Below are positions 11,191 through 21,900 of a stretch of 64,000 bases of DNA, piece by piece. Location: contig JAVXUO010001376.1 of assembly GCA_033065855.1 (NCBI GenBank), forward strand, positions 1,054,001 through 1,118,000. Reading direction: 5' to 3'. The position numbers were made by a program, and so were the translations under genes. How positions within the stretch are numbered: position 1 is the stretch's first letter; the number at the start of each line of letters is the position of its first letter. The notes beneath the pieces are model-generated. The model saw only the letters and a list, made by a program, of their open reading frames with translations. It was not told the DNA's origin and did not search any database. The stretch comes from Escallonia rubra (taxonomy: Eukaryota; Streptophyta; Magnoliopsida; Escalloniales; Escalloniaceae).

Positions 11191-11477
11191 AAAGAACTAC
11201 TATTTTGTTTTTTTCCCCCCAATAAACAACTGAACCTACAAACAGGATAACTAAGAACTAACGAATGGATTCTATAATTAGTGCCTAGTCAACTATTCTA
11301 TAATAAGGAAATGATCAATCAAGATCAGTACACAGTCAACTATTCTACAATATGGAAATAATCAATTAAGATCAGTGCCTAGTCAACTATGTGCAATAAG
11401 GAAGTGTCAACTATGTGAAATAAGGAAATGTCAACTATGTTAAGTAAGGAAATGATCAATGATAAAATCCTTCAACA
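11191..11477 (-). repeat. Copia 1 3' LTR
   Basis: On the minus strand it starts TGTTGAAGGATTTT right after the polypurine tract. 11266-11477 aligns well with 18390-18571, sharing ATGGATTCTATAATTA and several CAGTCAACTATTCTA units. The outer 75 bp (11191-11265) cannot be aligned by eye with the other LTR. Confidence 0.75.
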
Positions 11478-11484
11478 CTCCCCC

Positions 11485-12956
11485 TCAAGTTGGAGCATAG
11501 AGATTGGAAATGCCCAACTTGGAAAGCAAGTCATGAAACCACTCGCGGCCAAGTGCTTTAGTGAATATATTCGCTAATTGGTGTTGCGTGGAGATGGATC
11601 GAGGGAGAAGCATCCGAGTTTGAACATGATGTCGAATGAAATGACAATCGATCTCGATGTGCTTGGTATGTTCATGAAAAACCGGATTGGCTGCAATATG
11701 TATAGCCGCTTGATTGTCGCAATAAAGAGATATAGGAGATGAACAAGGAACACGAAGCTCCTGAAGAAGCCGAACCATCCAAATGATTTCACTAGTGGTG
11801 GTTGCCATTGTTCGATATTCTGCCTCTACTGAAGAACGTGATACAACTGACTGTTTCTTGGAGCGCCAAGATATGGGAGAAGAACCCAAAAATAAAATAT
11901 ACCCGGTTTTTGACCTACGGGTCATGAGACAACCCGCCTAATCCGCGTCACAATATCTACGTAGAGTGAGAGAATTGCGGGAAGGAAACATAATGCCTTG
12001 TCCTGGGGCATTTTTGAGATAGTGCATAACTCGAAAAGCAACATCCAAATGCGGTTGTCGAGGTGTGTGCATAAATTGACTCAGAATGTGCACAACATAA
12101 CAAATATCAGGCCGAGTGATAGTAAGATATAGTAATCGACCGACAATGTGGCGGTAACGCTCGTGATCAGTAAGAAGAGTGCCAGAGTCTTTAGACAATT
12201 TATGTTGCTGCTCCATTGGGAATGGAGAGGGTTTACTACCCAGCATGCCAGTTTCTGCTAAAATTTCTAAGACGTATTTTCGTTGTCTCAAAACTATGCC
12301 TGTAGATGATCGTGCCACTTTAAGACCAAGAAAATATTTTAGCTTCCCAAGATCCTTGATCCGAAACTGAGTATCAAGATATTGCTTCAAAGTTGCTATT
12401 CGAATAGAGTCATTTCCTGTGACTACGATGTCGTCGACATAAATAAGAACAACAACAAATGATTTCTTTTGGCACGAAATAAATAGTGAATGATCCGCAT
12501 GAGAGTGTTCAAAACCAATTTTAAGAAGACTAGAAGTGAACTTTTGATACCAATTACGTGAAGCTTGTCGAAGTCCATAAAGAGACTTGAGCAAACGGCA
12601 AACACGTTGCTCCCCCTTTCGAGAAAATCCTTGTGGAATCTTCATGTAAACTTCTTCATGCAAATCGCCATGAAGAAAAGCATTATTGATGTCAATTGAT
12701 GTAATTCCCAGTTGCGAGCGGAAGCGACAGCTAACAAGCAACGAATTGTGACTAATTTGGCCACTGGTGCGAAGGTGTCATGGAAATCCACCCCTTCAAT
12801 TTGAGTATATCCTTTAGCAACCAACCTCACCTTAAAGCGTTTGATACTACCATCTGGATTGTATTTCACTTTATAAACCCACTTTGACTCAATGGCGCAT
12901 TTCCCTGGTGGAAGAGTAGTTAAAACCCATGTTTTGTTCTCTTCAAGGGCTGAAAT
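11485..12956 (-). pseudogene. Copia 1 reverse transcriptase and RNase H region
   Basis: Three open segments, 12642-12956, 11938-12741 and 11485-11925, together give the copia RT and RNase H. Visible landmarks are [47 protein letters not shown], the catalytic YVDD in VLIYVDDIVVTGND, SLYGLRQASRNWYQKF, and in RNase H SWRSKKQSVVSRSSVEAEYR followed by YCDNQAAIHIAANPVFHERT-like sequence. Frame changes near 12700 and a stop near 11940 separate the segments. The N-terminal edge is cut by the hAT insertion at 12957 within [11 protein letters not shown]. Confidence 0.9.
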
Positions 12957-13324
12957 TAGGGATGGTAATAAAACTCGCAATCGGCGGATCCCCTGCCCCG
13001 CCCCGTTCCTATATGAGCGCGTTTTTTTGACTTTAACTGGGCCACAGGGCGGGTATGGTTTTTTTAAAAAAAATCCGCAGCGGGTTAGGGGCGGGTATGG
13101 TATTTAGTCCAAACCGCCCCGCGACCCGCTTTCGCCCCGGTATTTAACCCTACTCATCTTTAATCCTAGCCGTCCATCTCACACCTATATAATATGTCCT
13201 TATCATCCCCATTCCCCAACCCTAATTCCCAATCAATCTCTCACTCTCTGCCGACAACAAGGGTCTCACTCTCTGCAGACAACAAAGGTGCCGTAGCGCC
13301 GCACCAACCCTAATTTTCATCTGC

Positions 13325-13390
13325 CGACAAAGGTGTCGCGCCGCCGTCGCGCCGCCGTCGCGCCGCCGTCGCGCCGCCGTCGCGCCTCCT
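13325..13390. repeat. CGCCGCCGT tandem repeat
   Basis: Four to five tandem copies of a 12-bp unit (CGCCGCCGTCGC) lie between the thaumatin-like fragment and the left part of the hAT element. They encode only low-complexity peptide. Confidence 0.75.
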
Positions 13391-13426
13391 CTCTCCCGGC
13401 CTTTCCTTTGCACAGTCCCGCGCGCG

Positions 13427-13758
13427 GCACTCACGCCGTAGAAGTCCATTCCGCCATTGCCGCTCATGTTGAACATGGCTACCGTCACCGGCGGCACGGT
13501 CTGCGCCTAGCGCATTCTGCGGACCTGTGCCGCAATCGCCGGTGAGGCAGTTGAACCGATCTGTGAAGTCGTAGGAGCAGAGACTGCGAGCCCAGAGCTG
13601 ACCGGACCACGAGGCAGGGATCAAAAGGGAAGCTGACTCACCCTGTTCAAGCATGAAAATGGTGGTGGTGAGAGGCGGCATTCCGTGGCCTGAAACCACC
13701 GCTGGCCAAACAGTGTAGGTGCACTCATTTGCGAGGTTCAAACTCGTTGAGTATACAC
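13427..13758 (-). pseudogene. Thaumatin-like protein exon fragment (captured)
   Basis: On the minus strand a splice-acceptor-like CAG at 13759-13761 is followed by GVYSTSLNLANECTYTVWPA, then LLIPASWSGQLWARSLCSYD, FNCLTGDCGTG, and after a one-base shift PPVTVAMFNMSGNGGMDFYG. These are the N-terminal landmarks of plant thaumatin-like (PR-5) proteins: ECTYTVWP, the GES..L.VPASWSGR.W.R..C stretch, TGDCG and the GG.DFY motif. In this family an intron commonly sits just before the first stretch, as here. The fragment ends at DFYG followed by GTGAGT, a donor-like site. The frameshift before PPVTVAM and the missing C-terminal half make it a pseudogene. The family is recognised from memory. Confidence 0.82.
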
Positions 13759-14091
13759 CTGCTACACAAAGACATAAAGATGGGTCAAAAACTCAATTGA
13801 GACAAAGCGATCATGGCACTACCATGATCACGGGGGCGGTGGTGCTACTGTATTACATGTTGAGCGAAGGCAAAATTGATGATGACGACTACGATTGCAG
13901 TGATCTATAATGGCCAGTGCGGATCAGGTCGGGTTGGGGTCGGATTACCAGGAAGACCATCGGATCGGGAATGGTATCATCATCTATAAACCCGATGGCG
14001 GGGCGGGGCGGGGCAGAGTCACTTGTTTGGTGTGGCGGGGTGGGTGTGGATTTTATGAAACCCGCATCCGACCCGCCCCATTGCCAACAGT

Positions 14092-15443
14092 GCTGAAACC
14101 TCCTTAGCCATGGCTTCACGTCAATGACTATGTTTGGTTGCCTGAGAAAATGACTTCGGCTCATCCGCGAAGGAGATGGCCTCTAAGAAGGCAGTATGAT
14201 CATTAGAAAAACATGAATATGAGAGTGTCTAAAATAAAGGAAATATCGTCGAGTTAACTAATGATGTGGTAGAGTGTGAAGAGGAAAGAGAGAGAGGGGG
14301 GGGGGGGGATATGAAGTCATAGTCAGTGAGCTTCCAAGATAACTGACGAACACGCTTTGTTGGGATCGTAGACTGAACTTGAGGAAGAGAATCCGGTTGA
14401 AGAATTACCCGTGCTTGCTGGTTTAATACACTCGGATTTGAACTCGGATTGTTGTCACATGTTTCACTGTCTACATGTATGTTGTGGTTATTGTCCATGG
14501 AAGTGGACTTTAACGCATCCACTTGACTGTTAACGGGATCATCTGGTTGGCTGAAAATTTGCGGCTCATTAGTAGCTATGGTTGATTGACCCAAAGAATC
14601 AACTTGACTATTTCCTTGTTTTCGGTTTCCCGGATAATCTGTCTCAAGGGGTTGAATGGGTTTGCTCGCTTGAAATGGAAAATGCTCTTCATAAAAGGTT
14701 ACATCTCGAGAGATGTAAATACATTTATCTTCGAGATCAAATATTCGATAACCCTTCTATCCATTTGGGTATCCTACAAAGGTTCATGCTTTGGAGCGAG
14801 CTGCAAACTTATCTCGAGGTTTTCGATTCACATGACCATAACATAAACAACCAAAACTTCGAATATGATCATAGGATGGAGTCTTTCCAACTAGAACTTT
14901 ATATGGCGTTTTATTTTGTAACACTGATAATGGCATGCAATTAATCAAATAAGCAGCTGTTAAAATGCACTCACCCCAAAATTGTATCGGAAGGTGTGCT
15001 TGAAAACGTAAGGCTCTGGCCACTTCCAAAAGGTGGCGATGTTTTTGTTCCACCACTCCATTTTGTTGCGGGGTGTCCGTGCAACTGAATTGGCGTTCCA
15101 TCCCAATTTTGTTATAATATGCCAATAAGTCATGATGTTGAAATTCCAAGCCATTATCAGTCCTCAAAATCTTAACCCTTGAATCAAATTGGGTGTGTAC
15201 CCACTGAAATAAATGAAGCAAATAATCTTTTGTTTCAGATTTAAATTTCATAAGGTACACCCAAGTAACACGACTATAATCATCTATGATAGTGAGAAAC
15301 AAATGTGCTCCTGAGTAAGATCTAGTATGATATGGTCCCCAAATGTCACTATGAATTAATTCAAAGGCACGAGTAGTTTTAGTCGTCCGAGTAGGAAGTA
15401 GGAAAATATAATCGAGTTTGTTTTGATTTGCAACAAGCATCAT
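14092..15443 (-). pseudogene. Copia 1 integrase and integrase-RT linker
   Basis: The integrase core at 14784-15443 shows ELIHSDIWGPYHTRSYSGAH, FLTIIDDYSRVTWVYLMKFK, RTDNGLEFQ and DTPQQNGVVEQKHRHLLEVA. These carry the D, D and E of the catalytic DD35E triad. 14229-14594 is the Ser/Asn-rich linker before the RT, ending toward KRVRQLSWKLTDYDF. Frame breaks separate the parts, and the copia sequence stops at the hAT boundary. Confidence 0.88.
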
Positions 15444-15450
15444 AAATTAA

Positions 15451-16052
15451 CTAAGACTTAAGATCAAACTTTCCAGATATATTTGAAATCAAAGGAAGAC
15501 GATCAATAGGTAGATGACCCAACCGACGATGCCACATATTTGTATCTTTCTGCCTATCTATTACCAATGCAGCGCCCCCTCCCGTTGATTCCAAGAAGTA
15601 TAAGCCTCTTCGCGCTTTACCCACTCCAATCAGTCTCCTCGAGGGCAAGTCCTGTATGACACAAAATTCAGGCCAAAAAATCAAAACACTATTCGAATCC
15701 TTGGTCAATTTAGTAGCAGATATTAAATTATATGAAAATTGAGGAACTCCAAGAACATCCTTCAAAACCAGATTGTTGCCAAGCATCACTCGACCCATGG
15801 ATTTCACGGGTACTTTATCTCCATTGGGAATTTCAACAGGTGCAATGTTGGGGTTCTCGATCTTGTCGATCAAAATATCCGGTTGGCCTGTAATGTGGTC
15901 AGTAGCCCCTGTATCAATTACCCAAGGAATTTTAGCAGCTGTCTTACCAGAGAAATTATCGGACAAATTTGCTCAGGTTCCTGCCTTGACGCCACCTTGA
16001 CCAAGCAAATCCATAAGTTGTTGGTAATGCCTCAGGTCGAGGGATCCGGATC
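15451..16052 (-). pseudogene. Copia 1 protease and GAG-pre-integrase region
   Basis: Landmarks are the aspartic protease site WVIDTGATDHITG and, downstream, TNMWHRRLGHLPIDRLPLIS of the GAG-pre-integrase domain. Upstream, the frame contains LRHYQQLMDLLGQGGVKAGT and then an in-frame TGA, which would end a gag-pol product here. The segment begins at the Mutator-like insertion. Confidence 0.88.
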
Positions 16053-17104
16053 ACCTGCTATTGCTAGGGTTACAGCAGGCGTGCTGTAGCCCCAGCAACA
16101 GTCGTCCGATTGACTTTAGTGCGAAGGAAGGGCTCAGATCAAACCACGTCACCAGGTATTTATTCTCATTATTTTTTCCTCGGCAGACAAACCTTCTCTC
16201 TCCAAACCAACGACTCTTCACACACTCTCTCTCCAATTCCTTCTGCCGACGGCAGAGCCTCCTCCATTTTCTAGCAACCTCCTCCATCTTCTGGCGACGA
16301 CGCCTCCAGCTCCAGGCGTGAACTTCTCTTCCACCTCCTGGCGGCGCCGCGACGGGATCTGCAAAATCCGTCTTTCTCCTCCGATCTGCACTCCCTCTCT
16401 CTCCTCCAAAAGTCGAATGGATTTTGCCGGCGACGGCACATCTGGTCGGTGAACCTTCCGGCGACGAATTTACGGATACTCCCTCTCTCCTCTGACGAAT
16501 TTACGGACACTTTCGTCGACGCCGATTTGCAATCCGTCTCTCTCCTCCAAAAATTGAATGGGTTTTGTCGGCGACGACACGGGGATGGCACATCCGGTGC
16601 GTGAACCTTCCGGCGACGATCAGGGCCAGGTCAGAGCATCTGTTAATATTCAGGGCCATGTGGGAGTTTGGCTGATAGGACTCTTCCTGAGTGTCCATTG
16701 CAATTCCAGACGCCTCAAGTAACATACCCACTATTTGATCCTTCTCCATCGACAACGATGCACTTTTTCGGCAATTACTCTTGTGCATTAAATCTTTACA
16801 CTCCTCCTGAAGGTAATTCTTTTCCTGCGTTTTCTACCGTTGCTAAAAAATGGAGGGTCGTCGTCGCCGGAAGCTGGAGAGTCGTTGTCGTCGGAAGTGG
16901 AGGGTCGTTGCCAAGAATTGAGGGTCATCGCCGACAGATTGATTGTAGAGAGAGAAGATCAGGGTTCTCTCTCTCTCTTTGGACTTTACGCCAACAATTG
17001 GGAAACAAAAGTAGCTGACGTGGCTTGATCGAGGCCTTTGAAATTGATCGAATGGTTGTAACTAGAGTTACAGCATGTCTGCTGTAACCCTAGTTACAGC
17101 AGAC
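16053..17104. mobile_element. Mutator-like non-autonomous element nested in copia 1
   Basis: This is a 1052-bp insertion with imperfect inverted ends. The left end reads TGCTAGGGTTACAGCAGG and the right end has the complementary CTGTAACCCTAGTTACAGCA; similarity reaches about 60 bp inward. Flanks are GATCCGGATC (16043-16052) and GATCCGGCTC (17105-17114), a 10-bp duplication with one mismatch. Removing the element joins the copia frame as GLDLGAGSLDLRHYQQLM. The interior is GC-rich and has repeated GCCGGCGACG and TTTTGCCGGCGACGGCACA units, with no transposase. Long TIRs and a 10-bp TSD favour Mutator. Confidence 0.8.
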
Positions 17105-18250
17105 GATCCGGCTCCCAGGTCGAGGCCTGGGATAGGTGATGTGCTGGATTTGGCGTCAAAGGACGCTGTAAATTCCGTTGGCGAATCTGATGAGGGCGAT
17201 GACGTCGTGAATGCCGTCCGCAAGGTTGATGAGGACGGTGCAGATCGTGCATGCTCATTAGCGCCTTTAGGTCGCCGCTGGTCACTGTTGCGGTGACGAG
17301 ATGCGCTCCAGTTAGCCGGGTAACCCACCAGTTCATAGCATTGCTCCTTGGTGTGATTGGGTTTCCCACAGTGGGTACACCAGAGTTTTTCCAGGTTTCC
17401 TCTAGTTTTGTTCTCTCTGCTTCGTCCGGTGGTTACAGCAAATGCCATGGACTGGATGTCTCTAACACGTTGTGCAAGGAGCATCGTGGCTTCAAGTGAC
17501 GGTGTTCTGGCTGCAGCAACTAATCGTTGCTTTTCTTCTTGCGCTGCAATTGCATAGGCCCGGCCCAAAGTGGGCAGCTGGTTTACCTTAATATTTGTGA
17601 TCGTACAATACTGAAAATGTCGTCAAGGCCCATGAAAAAATCATAAAGCTTTTTCTCTTCTCGCATTGACTCCATCTTCTTTGCCGCACGACATGTGCAT
17701 CCGCATGTACAAACATGAATAGGATTGGAAGCCTGTAATTCATTCCAGACAGATTTTAGTTTATCGTAATAGGAGGAGATTGTCGTTTTCTCCTGTTGCA
17801 ATAAGGCGATCGCATGCTTCAATTCATAGACTCGTGGAGCGATTCCTTGAGAGTGAAGCGTTGTTGTAAGTCTGACCAAACTTCACTTGCGGTGTCGGCA
17901 TGGGCTGCGCTACTCTGGATCTCTTTAGCAAGCGCATTTGTTAACCAAGATAGGACAATGTCATTGCACTGTACCCATGGCTGAAAATTCCGGGAATTGA
18001 CATCCGGTTTGCCTATGCTTATGTCCACGAATCCTGCCTTATTTTTGGATCGGAGTGCATTCAGAAAATTACGCCTCCAAGTGAAATAGTTTTCACCATT
18101 TTCACTGAGAGGGTGTGTTACAAAAATCAAGCCCGGATGATCTGATGCAGGCAAATAATATGGTGATTTGATATCAATTACGGTACCTGGTGGTGTACTC
18201 GTAACTGACATCAAGCCTCCATGATTGCTATTTGCCGTAGCCTCCGTCAT
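17105..18250 (-). pseudogene. Copia 1 gag
   Basis: The start MTEATANSNHGGLMSVTSTP is followed by SPYYLPASDHPGLIFVTHPL and ENYFTWRRNFLNALRSKNKA, the N-terminal gag domain of plant copia elements. A frameshift near 17870 leads to AIALLQQEKTTISSYYDKLK and LQASNPIHVCTCGCTCRAAK. A stop near 17583 precedes a third frame that carries the CCHC zinc knuckle CTHCGKPNHTKEQC. Three frames are needed to cover the domain, so the gene is dead. Confidence 0.87.
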
Positions 18251-18289
18251 GGCTGATAAGAAAGAAAAAAAATAAGGTTTTCGTAACCT

Positions 18290-18301
18290 GCTCTGATACC
18301 A
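18290..18301 (-). other. Copia 1 primer-binding site
   Basis: Read on the minus strand this is TGGTATCAGAGC, the standard copia primer-binding site complementary to initiator methionine tRNA. It lies between the 5' LTR and gag. Confidence 0.85.
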
Positions 18302-18571
18302 AGAAGAATTGAATTCCTCTCTGGAATACTTTCATTGAATCACAAAGTACATCTTATATACTAGTGCCGAATCCTTATAAGGAATGGATTCTATAATTAC
18401 TGCCTAGTCAACTATTCTATAATAAGGAAAGGATCAATCAAGTTCAGTACACAGTCAACTATTCTACAATATGGAAAGAATCAATTAAGATCAGTGCCTA
18501 GTCAACTATGTGCAATAAGGAAATGTCAAATATATGAAATAAGAAAACGATCAATGAAAATATCCTTCGAT
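18302..18571 (-). repeat. Copia 1 5' LTR
   Basis: It aligns with the 3' LTR over its inner part (18390-18571 against 11266-11477), with several differences. The inner edge next to the primer-binding site is not a canonical CA end, so the boundary may be off by a few bases. Confidence 0.75.
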
Positions 18572-18589
18572 AAAAGATGAAAACACGAC

Positions 18590-18979
18590 GAATAGAGATG
18601 CATAGAAAAACTCACTGAAGTGTCCTTAATGCCAATTGGTATCCACGCTTTCACACACATAGCCTGGTTCGATTGCTATAAATAATCTGATGTTGACAAT
18701 AACTCTACTATTTTTATGGCTTTTGTGGTTCCAGTTGCGCTGGTTATTAGGACATCAAATTACACAAGACCAAAGTTTAGTTCTGTAACAACTTAATGCT
18801 AATCAAAGATTGAAGAAGCCGGATTTTTTGAAGTGCTACTACTACTGCTTGCAAAGGTACTTCACAATGATATAGTTCAATCTCCATTTGTACAAACAAA
18901 CTGGCATGAAAATCTTCTACTGGTTCTGCTCTCAGCTTCTGATAAACATTAGTCTCTCGAGTCTCTACTGATCGAAACA
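18590..18979 (-). other. Probable 3' UTR of the HSL3-type gene
   Basis: The stretch between the stop codon and copia 1 carries no domain. A short open frame at 18777-18983 overlaps the end of the kinase gene and looks like untranslated sequence. The copia insertion starts within about 400 bp of the stop codon. Confidence 0.4.
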
Positions 18980-21900
18980 TCAAACGGAAGAGTCGTCGCC
19001 ATCATCTGATACCTTCTTACTGCGCTTGTAACTCGAGAGATATTTGTCGTTCCCGAGGAGGGGGGCGGCGTCATACTCGGCCCCCACCTTCTTGTCTTTA
19101 TGGGCTTCGAGAGGGTTGCAGCGGCGCAGAATCTGCAAAACCTCCTTCATGGAAGGCCTACTAGAAGGCAATGTGCTGGTGCATATGAGCCCCAGCTTGA
19201 ACACTTTAGTCATCTCGTCCAAGTAACGTGGCTCCTCAATCTCCTTATCCAACAGGTCGCCAACGGATTTCCCCTCTCCGTAGTGCTTCCATGCCCATTC
19301 CGCGAGGCTGGTGTGCTCAGCTCCATCGTTAGGCTCTCTTCCCGTCACCAGTTCCAGTAGTACAACTCCAAAGCTATAAACATCGATCTTTTCGTTCACT
19401 TTTGTTGTGTAAGCATACTCTGCAGGCAAGATAACAAAACTTTGAAACTCACGAATCCAAGTTTTTGATTCAAAACAAATATAGAGTTTAGAGGCTGAAG
19501 TGCTCTTACCAGGAGCCATGTAACCGAATGAGCCAGCAACAGAGGACATGGTGTCAGGCTCACCGCGCTTGGCTAATATCTTGGCCAGGCCAAAATCTGC
19601 TATTCTCGCGTTGAACTCCGAGTCCAGCAAGATATTGCTAGACTTCACATCTCTGTGGATTATTGGCGGAGTGCAGTCGTGGTGCATGTAGCAGAGGCCC
19701 TGCGCTGCTCCGACCGCAATTTGCAGTCTCCTCGGCCAATCCATTGCAACATCCAAATTACTCATGTACAGCGCTGTTCTCTTCTTCCCATGTAGCCATT
19801 TATCAAGACTCTGGTTTTCCATGTACTCATACACAAGGAGTTTCGAGTTCTCGCTCGAGATACAACACAATAGCTTCACTATATTGGAATGCCGAATTGT
19901 TCCCAGTATCTGGACCTCGGCCAGAAATTCTCTCTCAAGGGAGTGGTCTAACTTTCTGTCACTCCAAATCCTCTTTACAGCAACATATTCACCGGTTCTT
20001 CCGATGGCAATCTGATATACCTTCCCCGAGCCACCACTCCCAATCATGTTATTTTCAGTCAAACTCGACAAAATGTTCACCTCAGTGAAATCCAACCTCT
20101 GAAATGAGGTCAACTTCCACGTCTCGATATCTCGTCTATGCTTCTTCTTCCGGTAGTCTCTAACCACATACAAGGTCAAGACAACAGTGACTAGGAAAAC
20201 AGCGATTGCAAGGACTAGAACCACGGCAAGAGTTTTTGATGACAATTTGCTTGAGTTTGATTTTTTGGCGAAACAACTTCGAACGTTTGAAAGAAGGTTA
20301 ATGGCACAAAGATTGGGATTGTTCAAGAAACTGTTTTCATATGCCATGTTATCAAACTCACTTGGGATTTTCCCCGAAAGTTGGTTGGATGACAAGTTCA
20401 AAGAAGTTAGCCGCAAGTGGCCTAATTCAAGTGGAATCTGACCTGAAAATTGGTTTTCGGACAAATCCAGATCAAGGAGGTCTGGCAAAGAACCAATCAC
20501 GGGTGGAATTGAGCCCGAAAGGTCATTTCTTGCTAGATTTAATGCTGTTAGAGATTTCCATGACAAGATTTGAGATGGAAATTCACCAGAAAATGAGTTC
20601 CCATCAAGAACCAGAGTGATGACCTGCGAGAGACCGGACAGTTCCACAGGAATTTTACCTGAAAACAGATTGTTACTAGCCTTGAACACAACCAAACTCG
20701 TCCAGGAAGAAACCCCGGCAGGAATTCCACCCGAAAACCTGTTATTACTGATCTCCAACCGTGACATATTCCATGCCAAGTTACTTGGAAGATTGCCGGA
20801 AAACAAGTTGTTGCTCAGCATCAAGCTTGACAAATTGAACGAAGTCCACATCCCTGATGGAACCTCACCCGAAAAGTTGTTGTTATAGAGCTGGACCGTC
20901 CGCAAACTAGCACAGTTTCCAAGTGATTTCGGTATCTCCCCTGTCAGATTGTTCGAGAAAGCAACAACACCAGATAAACTCCCTCCCGCGCATAAATTTC
21001 CTGGCAACTTTCCAGTGAGTTGATTGTTTGAGACCTCGAACCCCTCCAGCCTCGAATGAAGGCCAAATTCAGGCGGCAATTCTCCACTCAAATTGTTGAA
21101 AAATACCCGAAAGATTTTCAGTGTCGGAATTAGGCTTATACTAGATGGAATTCCTCCAGTTAATTCATTTCGAAACAGATTCAAAAGCTCCAACTGTTGT
21201 AAACTGCCAAAACTTTCCGGTATCGCGCCAGTCAAATTATTTGCGGAGAGATCAATCTGGGTTAGATTCAACGACTCGATCAACGAAGGGATTGGACCGG
21301 ATAATCTGTTGTTGTATAACAGTATACTACTTAAGTTCTTCAACAGAAACAATCCTGGAGGGATGTTACCGTTTAAGTTGTTCAAACACATATCAAGTTG
21401 CTGCAGACCTGATAAATTTCCCAAAGTATCAGGAATTTCCCCGATCAGATTGGCTTCCTTTAGCCACAAGAACTTCAGCCTCTTCAGTTTCCCGAACTCG
21501 GGCGGAATTTTCATCGGAGCAAAACCGTTGTAGGCTAAAGTAAGGACCTCCAGATTGGACAAGTTCCCTATTTCTGCAGGGAAAGTGCCATTGAACAGGT
21601 TTGAATGCAAATACAAAGCTTGCAGTCTTGACAGTAGGCCAATCTCAGGCGGGATATCGCCAGTGAAATTGTTGGCATCAAGATCAAGGTAGGTGAGGGT
21701 TGAAATACTGTATATGGCAGTTGGGATCAGGCCTATAAAGGCGTTCTGAGAGAGGTCGAGGTACTCGAGTTTCGAGCAGTTGTACAAGGCAGTAGGAAAA
21801 GGACCGGAAATGTTGTTGTACGCCAGGACTATGACAGACAGGTTTTTGAGGTCGCAGATGGATGAAGGGATGATTTGGCTGAAGATTTTGCTCCGTAAGA

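Larger units (their letters stand above)
12957..14091. mobile_element. hAT-type element nested in copia 1, carrying a thaumatin-like gene fragment
   Basis: The left end reads TAGGGATGGTAA and the right end is a diverged complement, TTGCCAACAGT. The flanking 8-bp duplication is GCTGAAAT (12949-12956) and GCTGAAAC (14092-14099). GGGGCGGG-rich subterminal tracts occur at both ends (13040-13140 and 13990-14080). An 8-bp TSD and a TAGGGATGGCA terminus are hAT characters, and the same termini occur on the element at 54829-56374. No transposase is present. The interior carries a decayed exon of a thaumatin-like protein. Removing the element plus one TSD rejoins the copia reading frame through [11 protein letters not shown]. 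Confidence 0.85.
11191..18571 (-). mobile_element. Ty1-copia LTR retrotransposon 1 (decayed, with two nested insertions)
   Basis: Order on the minus strand is LTR, primer-binding site, gag with zinc knuckle, protease, integrase, reverse transcriptase, RNase H, polypurine tract, LTR. This is the copia gene order. The primer-binding site TGGTATCAGAGC (minus strand, 18290-18301) suits initiator tRNA-Met. The polypurine tract GAGGGGGAG lies next to the 3' LTR at 11478-11487. AAAAGAT occurs at 11184-11190 and 18572-18578 and may be the target duplication. Stops and frameshifts in gag and pol show it is inactive. A hAT-type element (12957-14091) interrupts the RT region and a Mutator-like element (16053-17104) separates gag from protease; removing each restores the local reading frame. 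Confidence 0.9.

Noticed and set aside
18777..18983. A separate small gene downstream of the receptor kinase.
   Set aside because: It overlaps the kinase stop region on the same strand and has no domain; it is better read as 3' UTR.
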